Source: Cereibacter_A sp052244495 (GTDB lineage: Bacteria > Pseudomonadota > Alphaproteobacteria > Rhodobacterales > Rhodobacteraceae). From it: 64,000 nucleotides of DNA. The stretch is from the NCBI GenBank assembly GCA_052244495.1, contig JBQPXH010000015.1. One strand, given 5' to 3'. The notes under the pieces were generated by a model. That model saw only the letters and a list, made by a program, of their open reading frames with translations, made no database searches and was not told where the DNA came from. Below, in pieces: positions 46,441 through 55,871 of this stretch. The translations under genes and the position numbers were made by a program. How positions within the stretch are numbered: position 1 is the stretch's first letter; each line of letters begins with the position of its first letter.

Positions 46441-47232
46441 TCAGGCGGCGTGGGCCCCCGCCGCGAGCGCGGCCACCCGGTCGAGCACCTCGGCCACCGG
46501 GCGTCCCTCGCCCACGAGCTTCACGATCGCCGAGCCCACGACGCACCCGTCCGCGATGCCGGCAATGTCCTGCGCCGCCTCCGGCGTGGTGATGCCGAAG
46601 CCCACGATCACCGGCAATTCGGTCGCGGCCTTGATCCGCGCCACTTCGGGCGCCACGTCCACCGTTTGCGCGGCCGCGGCCCCGGTGATCCCGGTGATCG
46701 AGACGTAATAGACGAATCCCGAGGTGTTCTGCAGCACCTTCGGCAGGCGGCGATCGTCGGTCGTGGGGGTCGCGAGGCGGATGAAGTTGAGCCCCGCCGC
46801 CTGCGCGGGCAGGCAAAGCTCGGCATCCTCCTCCGGCGGCAGGTCCACGACGATCAGCCCGTCGATCCCGGCCTCCCTCGCCTCGGCGAGGAAGGTCTCG
46901 ACCCCCCGGGCGTAGATCGGGTTGTAATATCCCATCATCACGATCGGCGTCGAAGGATCCTCGGCCCGGAAGGCGCGCACCATCTCGAGCGTCCTTGCCA
47001 GCGTCTGTCCGCCTTCCAGCGCCCGCTGCCCCGCGGTCTGGATCGTCGGACCGTCGGCCATCGGATCGGTGAAGGGCATGCCCAGCTCGATGATGTCGAC
47101 GCCCGCGCCCGGCAGGCCCTTCATCACCGCAAGAGAGGTCTCGAGATCGGGATCGCCCGCCATGATATAGGCCACGAAAGCCTTCTTCCCCTCGGCCCGA
47201 AGCCGCCGGAAGGTGTCGTCGATCCGCGTCAT
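46441..47232 (-). CDS. trpA: Tryptophan synthase alpha subunit
   Basis: Cleaves indole-3-glycerol phosphate to indole for the beta subunit. The 263-residue TIM-barrel protein has IIELGMPFTDPMADGPTIQ with the catalytic Glu49 and Asp60, and GFGITTPEAA and VVGSAIVK for phosphate binding. It is not beside trpB or trpF in this window, a split arrangement of the trp genes. Confidence 0.96.
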   Translation of the reverse strand: MTRIDDTFRRLRAEGKKAFVAYIMAGDPDLETSLAVMKGLPGAGVDIIELGMPFTDPMADGPTIQTAGQRALEGGQTLARTLEMVRAFRAEDPSTPIVMMGYYNPIYARGVETFLAEAREAGIDGLIVVDLPPEEDAELCLPAQAAGLNFIRLATPTTDDRRLPKVLQNTSGFVYYVSITGITGAAAAQTVDVAPEVARIKAATELPVIVGFGITTPEAAQDIAGIADGCVVGSAIVKLVGEGRPVAEVLDRVAALAAGAHAA

Positions 47233-47477
47233 GATCCTGCCCTCGCCCGTGTCGGCTGCCGGTTTGCGTCACCGGCGCGGGAAAATCAACGGGCGAAACG
47301 GCACGGCATGCCACCGGGAGGCGGGCCGGCGGCAGGGATCCCGTTTCCCACCGCGCGGGCGCCCCTTGCACGCGTTCCGACGGCGCGCGGCATCACCGCG
47401 CCTGTTCCGCGCCGCGGCCCCGCCCTTTGCGGTCCAGCCGAGCGGCAGTCGCCGGCCGATGCTCTCTGCCGCCCGAC

Positions 47478-47506
47478 TTGCCTTGACCAAGGCGCTTCCC
47501 TATGAA
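47478..47506 (+). promoter_or_regulatory. Candidate promoter for ychF
   Basis: TTGCCT (47478-47483) and TATGAA (47501-47506) are spaced by 17 bases, pointing to a start near 47513 and a short leader with AAGGAG at 47520. The rest of the 300-base trpA-ychF gap (47233-47532) shows no gene. Confidence 0.4.
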
Positions 47507-47532
47507 GCGGCAAGTCTTTCAAGGAGTGGATC

Positions 47533-48630
47533 ATGGGCTTCCGCATGGGGATCGTCGGCTTGCCGAACGTGGGCAAATCCACGCTCTTCAACGCCCTCAC
47601 CCGCACGGCCGCCGCGCAGGCGGCGAACTTTCCCTTCTGCACCATCGAGCCCAACGTGGGCGAGGTCGCGGTTCCCGATGCACGACTCGAGATCCTGGCC
47701 GAGATCGCCGGGTCGAAGCAGATCATCCCCACGCGGATGACCTTCGTCGATATCGCGGGCCTCGTGCGCGGCGCCTCGCGCGGCGAGGGGCTGGGCAACC
47801 AGTTCCTCGCCAACATCCGCGAGTGCGACGCCATTGCCCATGTGCTGCGCTGCTTCGAGGACGGCGACATCACCCATGTCGAGGGCCGGATCGACCCGGT
47901 GGCCGATGCCGAGACCATCGAGACCGAACTGATGCTCGCCGACATGGAGTCCATCGAGCGGCGCCTCGCCAACCTCGCGCGCAAGCTGAAGGGCGGCGAC
48001 AAGGAGGCCGCCGATCAGGATCGCCTGCTGCGCGCGGCCATGGCGGCGCTCGAGGCGGGCAAACCGGCCCGGACGGTCGCCGTCGCGGCCGACGACCGGC
48101 GCGCCTGGGGCATGCTGCAACTGCTGACCTCGAAACCCGTGCTCTACGTCTGCAACGTCGAGGAAGCCTCGGCGGCTTCCGGCAATTCGCAATCGGCCCG
48201 CGTGGCCGAGATGGCCCGGGCGCAGGGTGCGGCCACCGTCGTGATCTCGGCCCGGATCGAGGAGGAGATCGCCCAGCTTCCCCCCGACGAGGCCGGGATG
48301 TTCCTGGCCGAGATGGGCCTCGAGGAGGCCGGGCTCGACCGGCTCATCCGCGCGGGCTACGAGCTTCTGGGCCTGCAGACCTATTTCACCGTCGGCCCGA
48401 AGGAAGCGCGCGCCTGGACGATCACCCGGGGGATGCTCGCGCCACAGGCCGCGGGTGTCATCCATGGCGACTTCGAGAAGGGTTTCATCCGCGCCGAGAC
48501 CGTGGCCTACGAGGACTACGTCGCCGGGCGCGGTGAGGCGGGCGCGAAGGAATCCGGAAAGTTCCGCATCGAGGGCAAGACCTACGAGGTGCAGGACGGC
48601 GACGTGCTGCACTTCCTCTTCAACGCCTGA
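47533..48630 (+). CDS. ychF: Redox-regulated ATPase YchF (Obg-related)
   Basis: A 365-residue P-loop protein with GLPNVGKST (residues 9-17), FVDIAGLVRGASRGEGLGNQFL (switch region), the NVEEAS motif that favours ATP over GTP, and a C-terminal TGS domain ending DVLHFLFNA. It binds ribosomes and is implicated in oxidative stress response. AAGGAG lies seven bases before the ATG. Confidence 0.97.
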   Translation: MGFRMGIVGLPNVGKSTLFNALTRTAAAQAANFPFCTIEPNVGEVAVPDARLEILAEIAGSKQIIPTRMTFVDIAGLVRGASRGEGLGNQFLANIRECDAIAHVLRCFEDGDITHVEGRIDPVADAETIETELMLADMESIERRLANLARKLKGGDKEAADQDRLLRAAMAALEAGKPARTVAVAADDRRAWGMLQLLTSKPVLYVCNVEEASAASGNSQSARVAEMARAQGAATVVISARIEEEIAQLPPDEAGMFLAEMGLEEAGLDRLIRAGYELLGLQTYFTVGPKEARAWTITRGMLAPQAAGVIHGDFEKGFIRAETVAYEDYVAGRGEAGAKESGKFRIEGKTYEVQDGDVLHFLFNA

Positions 48631-48723
48631 GCCGCTTTCGGGCAATCCGGGCAGGCGCGCGGGGGTCATCCGGTCGCAGATCCGCAAACTCGGGGATCCA
48701 GCCTCTGCCGGACGCCGCCCCCG

Positions 48724-48759
48724 CCGACAGGGCAGGTCCGGCCGACGGGGCAGGTCCGG
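48724..48759. repeat. 18-bp tandem duplication upstream of sbcD
   Basis: Two adjacent copies of CCGACRGGGCAGGTCCGG, differing at one base, lie 90 bases before the sbcD ATG in the ychF-sbcD gap. A simple tandem duplication or a pair of binding sites. Confidence 0.7.
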
Positions 48760-48848
48760 GCCGATGCCCTTGCCCTCGGCTGCCGGCTCCGTGAAGGATG
48801 CAGGCGCGCGGTCGGGGATGCGCAGCCTGCAACGGATGGACGAGCGCC

Positions 48849-49991
48849 ATGAGGATCCTGCACACCGCCGACCTTCACCTCGGCCGCCAGTTCAACGGGA
48901 TCTCGCTCGAGCCGGACCAGCAGGCCGTGCTCGACCAGATCCTGACGGCGCTGCACGAACGGGCGGCGGATGTTCTCCTGATCGCAGGCGACGTGTTCGA
49001 CCGGCCCTCTCCGCCGGCCACCGCCGTGCGCCAGTTCAACGCCTTCCTGTCCCGTGTGGCCTCGGAGACGGAGGCTGCCGTCGTGCTGATCGCGGGGAAC
49101 CACGACTCGGGCGACCGGATCGAGGCCATGGCCGTGCTGACCGACCGGAGGCGCGCATTGATCCGCGGCACCCTCGCCGCGGACGAGCGGCCGCTCTTGC
49201 TGGCGGATACACATGGCGCTGTCGCCTTCTCGGCCCTGCCCTTCGCCTATGAATATGCCGCGCGCGAGTGCTTCGGCGACGAGACGATCCAGTCGCCGGA
49301 GGACGTTCTGTCGGCGCAACTCGCCTCGGCGAGGCGACACCTGCCCGAGGGCGCGCGCTGGATCGTCGCCGCACATGCTTTCGTGGCGGGCGCCACCGGC
49401 AGCGACAGCGAAAGGCCCCTTGCGCGGGTCGGCACCATCGAGACGGTGCGGGCCGAGACATTCCGTGGCGCGCATTACGTGGCGCTTGGCCACCTGCACC
49501 GGCCCCAGCACGTCGGCGCGCCTCACATCCGCTACTCCGGCTCTCCCCTGGCTTTCGGCTTCGACGAGGCCGGTCAGGAGAAATCCATGACCCTCGTCGA
49601 GATGGACGCCGCCGGCGCGGTGACGGTCGAGATGCTGCCCTTCCGCCCCTTGCATCAGGTGCGGATCCTGCGCGGCAGGCATGCGGAGCTGATGCTGGCG
49701 GAGCCGTCCGGAGATTTCATCAAGGCGCGCCTTCTGGACGAAGTGCCGGTGATCGACGCGATGAAGCGCCTGCGCAGCCTGTTCCCCAACGCCTGCGAGC
49801 TTGGCTACGAGCGAGAGGAACGGGCCGCGGCGCTCCTCGATGTCGGGCAGCATGCGCCGCGGGCGGTCGAACCGATGGAGGTGCTGCAGGATTTCCTCGC
49901 GCTCCTGCGGGAGGAGCCGCTGAGCGAAGCCGAGCGAGAGGTGCTGACGCAGGCCCTCAACCGCATCGGCGAGAAGGAGGAGGGCCGATGA
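48849..49991 (+). CDS. sbcD: Exonuclease subunit SbcD (Mre11-like)
   Basis: The nuclease subunit of the SbcCD complex, which cleaves hairpins and blocked DNA ends. The 380-residue phosphoesterase has the metal ligands in TADLHLG (D8, H10), LIAGDVFDRP, GNHDSGDR and ALGHLHRP. Its TGA overlaps the sbcC ATG (ATGA). Confidence 0.95.
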   Translation: MRILHTADLHLGRQFNGISLEPDQQAVLDQILTALHERAADVLLIAGDVFDRPSPPATAVRQFNAFLSRVASETEAAVVLIAGNHDSGDRIEAMAVLTDRRRALIRGTLAADERPLLLADTHGAVAFSALPFAYEYAARECFGDETIQSPEDVLSAQLASARRHLPEGARWIVAAHAFVAGATGSDSERPLARVGTIETVRAETFRGAHYVALGHLHRPQHVGAPHIRYSGSPLAFGFDEAGQEKSMTLVEMDAAGAVTVEMLPFRPLHQVRILRGRHAELMLAEPSGDFIKARLLDEVPVIDAMKRLRSLFPNACELGYEREERAAALLDVGQHAPRAVEPMEVLQDFLALLREEPLSEAEREVLTQALNRIGEKEEGR

Positions 49992-52900
49992 GGCCGGTGC
50001 GGCTTGCGATCCAGGCTTTCGGGCCCTACCCGGATCGGGTCGTGGTCGACTTCCGCGCCGCGATCGAGGCCGGTCTCTTCGGGATCTACGGCCAGACCGG
50101 GTCCGGCAAGTCGACGATCTTCAGTGCCATGACCTTCGCGCTCTTCGGCGAGCCCGCCCGCGCGGAACAGGAGGCGCCTGCCCTGCGGTCCGATCACGCG
50201 GACCCCGGCACCGTGACCGAAGTGGAGTTCGTGTTCGACATCGGCGACCGGCGTCTCGTGGTGCTGCGCCGTCCCGACCAGATGCGGCCGAAGCAGCGCG
50301 GCGAGGGCGAGACGCGGTTGCCGCACGAGGCGTTCCTCTTCGACGCGACCGGTCTGTCGCCCGAGGAGATCGTCGAGGGGCGGCGCGGTCGCATCCTGGC
50401 CGAGAAGAAGGTGCGCGAGGTCGATGCCGCCATCGAGGGGATGCTGGGCTATGGCGCCGAGCAGTTCCGCCAGATCGTCCTGCTGCCGCAGGGCCGGTTC
50501 GAGACCTTCCTTTCTGCCAAGACCCGCGAGCGGCTGGCGATCCTGCGCGACCTCTTTGACGTGTCGCTCTACCAGTCGCTGATGCAGGAGTTGAAGACGG
50601 CCGCCGAGGCCGCCGAGCGTCACGTCCGGGACGAACGCGAACTCTGCGCCCGTCGGCTCGCGGCCGAAGGGTTCGAGAGCACGGACGCGCTGGCGGCCGG
50701 ACTGGAGGCAGCGGCGGCCGGTCATGAGCTGGCCCTTGCGCAGGAAGACATTGCGCGGACCGCCTGCGAGCTTGCGCAGACCGCCCTGCGCGAGGCCGAA
50801 GCCGTCGAGGCGAAATTCCTCGCGGCAGAACGGTCGCGTGCCGATCTGGCGTCGCTCGCCGCGCATGAAGCCGGGATGAACGCGCTTGCAGCTCGCGTGG
50901 CGCAGGCGGAACAGGCGCGGTCGCTTCTCGACGTCGAAGCCCGCGCCGAGGAGACCCGGCAGGAAGCGATGCGCGCCGAGGAGGCTCTGGCCGCGGCGGA
51001 AGCCACAGCCGGGAGGGCCGAGGCCGCTGACACGTCTGCCGCAGCAGCGCTTGAGGCGGAACTGGGCCGAGAGCCGGAACGGGAGGCCCTTCGCAGAGAA
51101 CTCGACGCTCTCGAACGTCACCGGGCGGCGATTGAAAGGGCGTCCGGCGTGGCCGAACGCCTTGCCGAAGCCGAGCGGCTGGAGGCGCAAGCCGATGCTG
51201 CCCTGACCACGGCGAAGGACAGGCTGGAGGTCCTGCACGAGGCCCGCCGTCACAGCGAGGAGGCCATCAGGGCAAGCCGCGAGAGCGAGAGGCGCCGGCG
51301 CGACCTGCACATGCAGATTGCCATGGTGGAAGCGGCTCTTAACGCCGCGCACGCCTATGGCGCCTGCGAAGCGGCTGTTGCGGCGGCGGAAGCCGATTGC
51401 GCCGCCCGCAGCAGGGCCAATGCGGCGGCGGCGGCGCAAGCGGATCGGGCGAGGTCGACCTTCGAGCAGGCCGAGGGCGCGCTGTCTGCGGCTCAGGCGC
51501 TGCACCTCGCCTCGAAGCTTCAGCCGGGCTGTGCCTGCCCCGTCTGCGGAGCGACCGAGCATCCCGCCCCGGCCAACGGATCCATCGATCACGGCGGGCT
51601 GGACCACGCCTTCCGCATCGCGAGGGAAGTCTGGCAGAGGGCCGACGCCGAGGGCCGCGCAGCGAGCGAAGCCCTCGCGGCGGCACAGGGCGCGCTCCGG
51701 GAAAGGAACGATCGGCTGCAGAGCCTCGAACGTCCGGCGGGCGAGGCATCCGTCCTGTCGGCCGATCTCGAGAGGCTTCTGTCCTCCATCGCCGCCCTCG
51801 CGCCGGCAACCGACCCGGCTGGGACGGAGGAAGAGCTTCAGCGCCTCCTGCGCGACATCGCCGCCGCCGAGGAGCAGCGGGACCTCGCCCGCGACGCGCT
51901 GGCCGCGCAACAGCGGCATGCGGCAGGCGAGCGGGCGCGCCGGTCCGAGATCCTCTCCGGCGTGCCCGAAGACCTGCAGGACGCGGCAGCCCTCGCCGCC
52001 GCGATTCGGGATGCCGGCCATGCGCTCGCGCTGCGCGTGAAGGCGCGGGCGGATGCGGAGGCGGCGGCGCGCACCGGTCGCGAGGCGGCGCTGGCCGCGC
52101 GGAAGGATCGCGAGGCGGCCGTGCAGGCTCTGGCAGGCTGCCGGGAGCGGCGCGAACGGGCGCTCGATGCCTTCCGCATCCGCCTGGCGGATTGCGGACT
52201 GTCCGAGACCGAGCTTCAGTCCCTGAAGCCGGCCATCGACACGCTCAAGGAAGATCGCGAGCGCATCGACGACTTCCGGCGCAGGCTTGCCCTGTCGCAG
52301 GACCTCGCCCGATCGACCTCGGCAGCCGTCGCGGATCTGGCCCGCCCCGATCTGGATCTGCTCTCCGGGCTCCAGCGCGATGCAGCGGCGCGGCTGACCG
52401 AGGCGACGGCGCGGCGCGCGGGTGCCGAGGCGCGGCTGGGCCAGTTGACCCAGCTGCGCGACAGCCTGTCCGAGACGCTGCGGAAGCTTGACGAGTCCGA
52501 GGCCGCGTCAGGTCCGCTGCGCCTGCTTGCCGGTCTCGTGAACGGATCGAACGGCCAGAGGCTGGATCTCGAGACCTACGCCATCGGCGCGATGTTCGAC
52601 CGGGTGCTTCAGGCGGCGAACCTGCGGCTGGGGCCGATGACGGCCCAACGTTACCGTCTTGAGCGCGACCTCGACGCGGCAGGCCGCGGCAGGCGCGGCC
52701 TCGGCATCGAGGTGTTCGACCTGTTCACCGGGAAGGCGAGGCCCGCCAGCACGCTCTCGGGCGGCGAGACCTTCATCGCCGCATTGGCGCTGGCTCTCGG
52801 GCTGGCGGATGTGGTCGAGAGCACGAGCGGCAAGGTCCGGCTCGACACGATCTTCATCGACGAGGGCTTCGGCAGCCTCGACACCGAAAACGGCTCCGGC

Positions 52901-53089
52901 ACGCTCGACCAGGTTCTGCAGGTGCTGAATTCGCTGGTGAGCCAGAACCGGGCGGTGGGCCTGATCTCGCATGTGCCGCTGGTGCAGGAGGCGATCCCGA
53001 ACGGCTTCTTTATCCGCAAGGGGCCGACCGGGAGCCATCTGGAGGAGAGGCGGCAGGCCTGGACGCAGCCGGGCGTTTCCTTCGTCTGA
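49988..53089 (+). CDS. sbcC: Exonuclease subunit SbcC (Rad50-like SMC ATPase)
   Basis: The ATPase partner of SbcD. The 1033-residue protein has an N-terminal Walker A GQTGSGKST (residues 35-43), Q-loop VLLPQGRFETFL, long Ala/Glu/Arg-rich coiled coils, and a zinc hook C517-P-V-C520 at the apex. The C-terminal signature is LSGGETF and Walker B is IFIDEGFGSLD. The coupled start with sbcD (ATGA) is the usual arrangement. Confidence 0.96.
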   Translation: MRPVRLAIQAFGPYPDRVVVDFRAAIEAGLFGIYGQTGSGKSTIFSAMTFALFGEPARAEQEAPALRSDHADPGTVTEVEFVFDIGDRRLVVLRRPDQMRPKQRGEGETRLPHEAFLFDATGLSPEEIVEGRRGRILAEKKVREVDAAIEGMLGYGAEQFRQIVLLPQGRFETFLSAKTRERLAILRDLFDVSLYQSLMQELKTAAEAAERHVRDERELCARRLAAEGFESTDALAAGLEAAAAGHELALAQEDIARTACELAQTALREAEAVEAKFLAAERSRADLASLAAHEAGMNALAARVAQAEQARSLLDVEARAEETRQEAMRAEEALAAAEATAGRAEAADTSAAAALEAELGREPEREALRRELDALERHRAAIERASGVAERLAEAERLEAQADAALTTAKDRLEVLHEARRHSEEAIRASRESERRRRDLHMQIAMVEAALNAAHAYGACEAAVAAAEADCAARSRANAAAAAQADRARSTFEQAEGALSAAQALHLASKLQPGCACPVCGATEHPAPANGSIDHGGLDHAFRIAREVWQRADAEGRAASEALAAAQGALRERNDRLQSLERPAGEASVLSADLERLLSSIAALAPATDPAGTEEELQRLLRDIAAAEEQRDLARDALAAQQRHAAGERARRSEILSGVPEDLQDAAALAAAIRDAGHALALRVKARADAEAAARTGREAALAARKDREAAVQALAGCRERRERALDAFRIRLADCGLSETELQSLKPAIDTLKEDRERIDDFRRRLALSQDLARSTSAAVADLARPDLDLLSGLQRDAAARLTEATARRAGAEARLGQLTQLRDSLSETLRKLDESEAASGPLRLLAGLVNGSNGQRLDLETYAIGAMFDRVLQAANLRLGPMTAQRYRLERDLDAAGRGRRGLGIEVFDLFTGKARPASTLSGGETFIAALALALGLADVVESTSGKVRLDTIFIDEGFGSLDTENGSGTLDQVLQVLNSLVSQNRAVGLISHVPLVQEAIPNGFFIRKGPTGSHLEERRQAWTQPGVSFV

Positions 53090-53165
53090 TCGCCTCGGCA
53101 ACCGGACCTTGCGCCGAGAGCGTCTTCGTCGCGCCCCACCATGCCGCGGCGCATCGGCGGAGGCG

Positions 53166-53213
<48 letters not shown>

Positions 53214-53230
53214 CAAAAGAGACACGTTGT

Positions 53231-53244
53231 TTGACCCATATCAA
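53231..53244 (+). promoter_or_regulatory. FNR/NnrR-type binding site ahead of nos operon
   Basis: TTGACCCATATCAA matches TTGAT-N4-ATCAA at nine of ten consensus positions and also fits the looser TTG-N8-CAA of NnrR/Dnr regulators. The centre at 53237.5 would place a class II start near 53279, one base before the ATG of the first gene. It fits anaerobic and/or nitric oxide activation of the nos genes. Confidence 0.82.
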
Positions 53245-53279
53245 CGTCCCTCGCGCGGCATCGCTGCATTTTCCGGCAC

Positions 53280-53657
53280 ATGCAGCACCGCCCCCTCAGC
53301 CTCTGCCTTGTCCTGATGCTGGCCATCGCCTTGACCGCGATGCTCATGCTGACGGGTGCGGCCGGCGCGCGTGAGGCCGCACGCGGGCCGGTCACGCAGG
53401 CCGTGATCTGTGCCCACGGGAGCACCGAGGTCGTGCTCCTCGACGCGAGCGGCCGGCAGGTGGATCCCGCTCGCGACTGCTGCGCCCGAGGCTGCACCAA
53501 GTGCCTGCCTTCCGCCGTGGCCCTGCCCGCCCCGACCACTCAAGCCGCTCCCCTGGCCATCGCCGGCCGGCATTTCGCATGGGGTGCCGGCGTCGGCCGG
53601 GATCTCTGCAGCCCGGCCCATGTGCGGGCTCGCGGTCCGCCCCTTCGGAAAGCCTGA
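53280..53657 (+). CDS. Small exported Cys-rich protein heading the nos operon
   Basis: A 125-residue protein with a signal peptide or N-terminal anchor (LCLVLMLAIALTAMLMLTGAAGA). A CAHGSTEVVLLDASGRQV strand and a cysteine cluster DCCARGCTKCL (C67, C68, C72, C75) follow, with another cysteine near residue 110. The layout recalls DUF2946-type small proteins. A periplasmic metal-binding role, for example copper for NosZ, is inference. It lies between the FNR-type box and nosR with three bases to nosR. No clear ribosome site precedes the ATG; a later ATG (53316 or 53340) is possible but would break the signal peptide. Confidence 0.72.
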   Translation: MQHRPLSLCLVLMLAIALTAMLMLTGAAGAREAARGPVTQAVICAHGSTEVVLLDASGRQVDPARDCCARGCTKCLPSAVALPAPTTQAAPLAIAGRHFAWGAGVGRDLCSPAHVRARGPPLRKA

Positions 53658-53660
53658 CCC

Positions 53661-55871
53661 ATGCGTGACGCTTCGGCCTTCGGCCGCTCCCTGCTCCTCC
53701 CCCTCTTCGCGGCCATCATGCTGCTCGTTCCGGCACTCGTCCGGGCCGATGCTCCCTTCATCGCGCAGTTCGCCTCGGAGGTTCCGGCGGCCGAACTGGT
53801 GCCGGGCGCCGACGGCTACGGGGCGCTGCGCGAGGACATACCCGTCGTCCCGGTGCTGAAGCGGGGCGAGACCGAGGGCTACGCCTACATCACCTCGGAC
53901 TTCGTGGGCACGACGGGCTACTCGGGCAAGCCCATCCACGTGATGGTCGCGCTTGGCCTCGACGGAAAGGTGCTGGGCGTCAGGCTCGTCAAGCATTCCG
54001 AACCCATCGTGCTCGTCGGCATCCCGGACACGCGCATCAAGGCCATGGCCGCGGGCTACGTCGGCATGGATCTCGTGCAGGAAGCGGCCGCGCTCGGGTC
54101 GGCGCATGATCTCGACATCATCTCGGGCGCGACCGTCACCGTCATGGTGATCGACGATTCCGTCGTCCGGTCGGGCCTGAAGGTTGCACGCGCGCTGGGG
54201 CTCGGAGGTCTCTCTGCCGGAGCCGCCTCGTCGGGGCCGAGGCTCGAGGTCAATCCCGAAGCCGAGGCGCCCGCGGACTGGCTGACGCTGACCGGGGACG
54301 GCACGGTCCGGCGCCTGTCGCTGGATGTGGGCCAGATCAACGCCGCCTTCGAGCAGAGCGAGGATCCGCGTGCGGCGGCGCGCCCTCACGCGGGGGCCCC
54401 CGACACGACCTTCATCGACATGTATGCTTCGCTCGTCAGCGTTCCCGGCATCGGCCGGAGCCTGCTCGGTCCCGACGAGGAGGCGAACCTGGCAGCGTGG
54501 CTTCAGCCGGGCGACCATGCGCTGATGCTCGCCGGGCGTGGCGAGTATTCCTACAAGGGGTCGGGCTACGTGCGCGGCGGGATCTTCGACCGCATCGTGC
54601 TGGTGCAGGGCGACCTCTCGATCCGCTTCCGTGACCGGATGCATCGCCGCCTCGGCGACATCGCGGCGGATGCTGCGCCGCACATGACCGAGATGGACCT
54701 CTTCCGCATCCCGGCAGACTCGGGCTTCGACCCGGCGCAGCCGTTCCGCATCCAGCTTCTGGTGCAGCGCAGCGTCGGTGCCATCGAGAAGGTCTTCACC
54801 ACGTTCGACCTCGGCTACCAACTGCCCGAGAGCTACCTTCGGCCCGTCGCGACCGCGCGCGCCGAGGCGCCACCGGCCGCCACGGGCGAGGAAGCCGCGC
54901 AGGCCCAGCTCTGGAAGCGGATCTGGCAGGACAACCGGACGGGGATCGCAGCCCTCCTGACCATGCTTGGCGTCCTGACGGCCGCCTTCTTCTTCCAGTC
55001 GCTCGTGACGCGCTCCGCGCGCGTGACCTTCTGGTTCCGGATCGCCTTCCTGTCGACCACCCTCGTCTGGCTCGGCTGGATGTCGAACGCCCAGCTTTCC
55101 GTCGTCAACCTGATGGCGCTCGTCTCGTCCCTGCGCGACGGCTTCTCGTGGCAGGCCTTCCTGCTCGACCCCTTCACCTTCATCCTGTGGTCCTCGGTTG
55201 CGGCGGCGCTCGTCTTCTGGGGACGGGGCGCCTATTGCGGCTGGCTCTGCCCCTTCGGGGCGCTGCAGGAACTGACCAACCGGCTCGCGAAGCTCGCCCG
55301 CATCCCGCAGGTCACGCTGCCCTGGGGGCTTCACGAGAGGCTCTGGGCACTGAAATACGTCATCTTCCTCGGCCTCTTCGGCGTAAGCCTCGCCTCGGTG
55401 GATCAGGCCGAGCACCTGGCCGAAATCGAGCCCTTCAAGACCGCGATCGTGCTGAAGTTCGCCCGCGCCTGGCCCTTCCTTCTCTATGTGGGGGTCCTGC
55501 TCGGCATCGGCCTCTTCGTCGAACGCTTCTACTGCCGCTACCTCTGCCCCCTCGGCGCGGCGCTGGCGATCCCCGCCCGGGTGCGGATGTTCGACTGGCT
55601 CAAGCGGTATCGGGAATGCGGCAATCCCTGCCAGACCTGCGCGCGTGACTGCATGGTGCAGGCCATCCATCCGACTGGCGAGATCAATCCGAACGAGTGT
55701 TTGAATTGTCTGACCTGCCAGGTCAACTACCGATCCGAGACGACCTGCCCCGTCGTCATCAAGCAGCTCAAGCGGCGCGACGCCGCCGCTGCGGCCACCG
55801 CCGCTTCGCGCGACGCCCTGGCCCGCGAGATCTCGAACCACCCCAACAAGAAGGAAAAGGTCAATGCCTGA
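53661..55871 (+). CDS. nosR: NosR, membrane flavoprotein of nitrous oxide respiration
   Basis: Passes electrons to NosZ and is needed for nos expression and NosZ maturation. The 736-residue protein has a signal sequence, then a periplasmic flavin domain with the FMN attachment motif SGATVT (T160), membrane helices, two CX3CP motifs (C526/C530 in CGWLCP, C625/C629 in CRYLCP), and a C-terminal pair of 4Fe-4S clusters (CGNPCQTCARDC and CLNCLTCQ with a later CP). Its last bases overlap the nosZ start by eight. Confidence 0.96.
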   Translation: MRDASAFGRSLLLPLFAAIMLLVPALVRADAPFIAQFASEVPAAELVPGADGYGALREDIPVVPVLKRGETEGYAYITSDFVGTTGYSGKPIHVMVALGLDGKVLGVRLVKHSEPIVLVGIPDTRIKAMAAGYVGMDLVQEAAALGSAHDLDIISGATVTVMVIDDSVVRSGLKVARALGLGGLSAGAASSGPRLEVNPEAEAPADWLTLTGDGTVRRLSLDVGQINAAFEQSEDPRAAARPHAGAPDTTFIDMYASLVSVPGIGRSLLGPDEEANLAAWLQPGDHALMLAGRGEYSYKGSGYVRGGIFDRIVLVQGDLSIRFRDRMHRRLGDIAADAAPHMTEMDLFRIPADSGFDPAQPFRIQLLVQRSVGAIEKVFTTFDLGYQLPESYLRPVATARAEAPPAATGEEAAQAQLWKRIWQDNRTGIAALLTMLGVLTAAFFFQSLVTRSARVTFWFRIAFLSTTLVWLGWMSNAQLSVVNLMALVSSLRDGFSWQAFLLDPFTFILWSSVAAALVFWGRGAYCGWLCPFGALQELTNRLAKLARIPQVTLPWGLHERLWALKYVIFLGLFGVSLASVDQAEHLAEIEPFKTAIVLKFARAWPFLLYVGVLLGIGLFVERFYCRYLCPLGAALAIPARVRMFDWLKRYRECGNPCQTCARDCMVQAIHPTGEINPNECLNCLTCQVNYRSETTCPVVIKQLKRRDAAAAATAASRDALAREISNHPNKKEKVNA

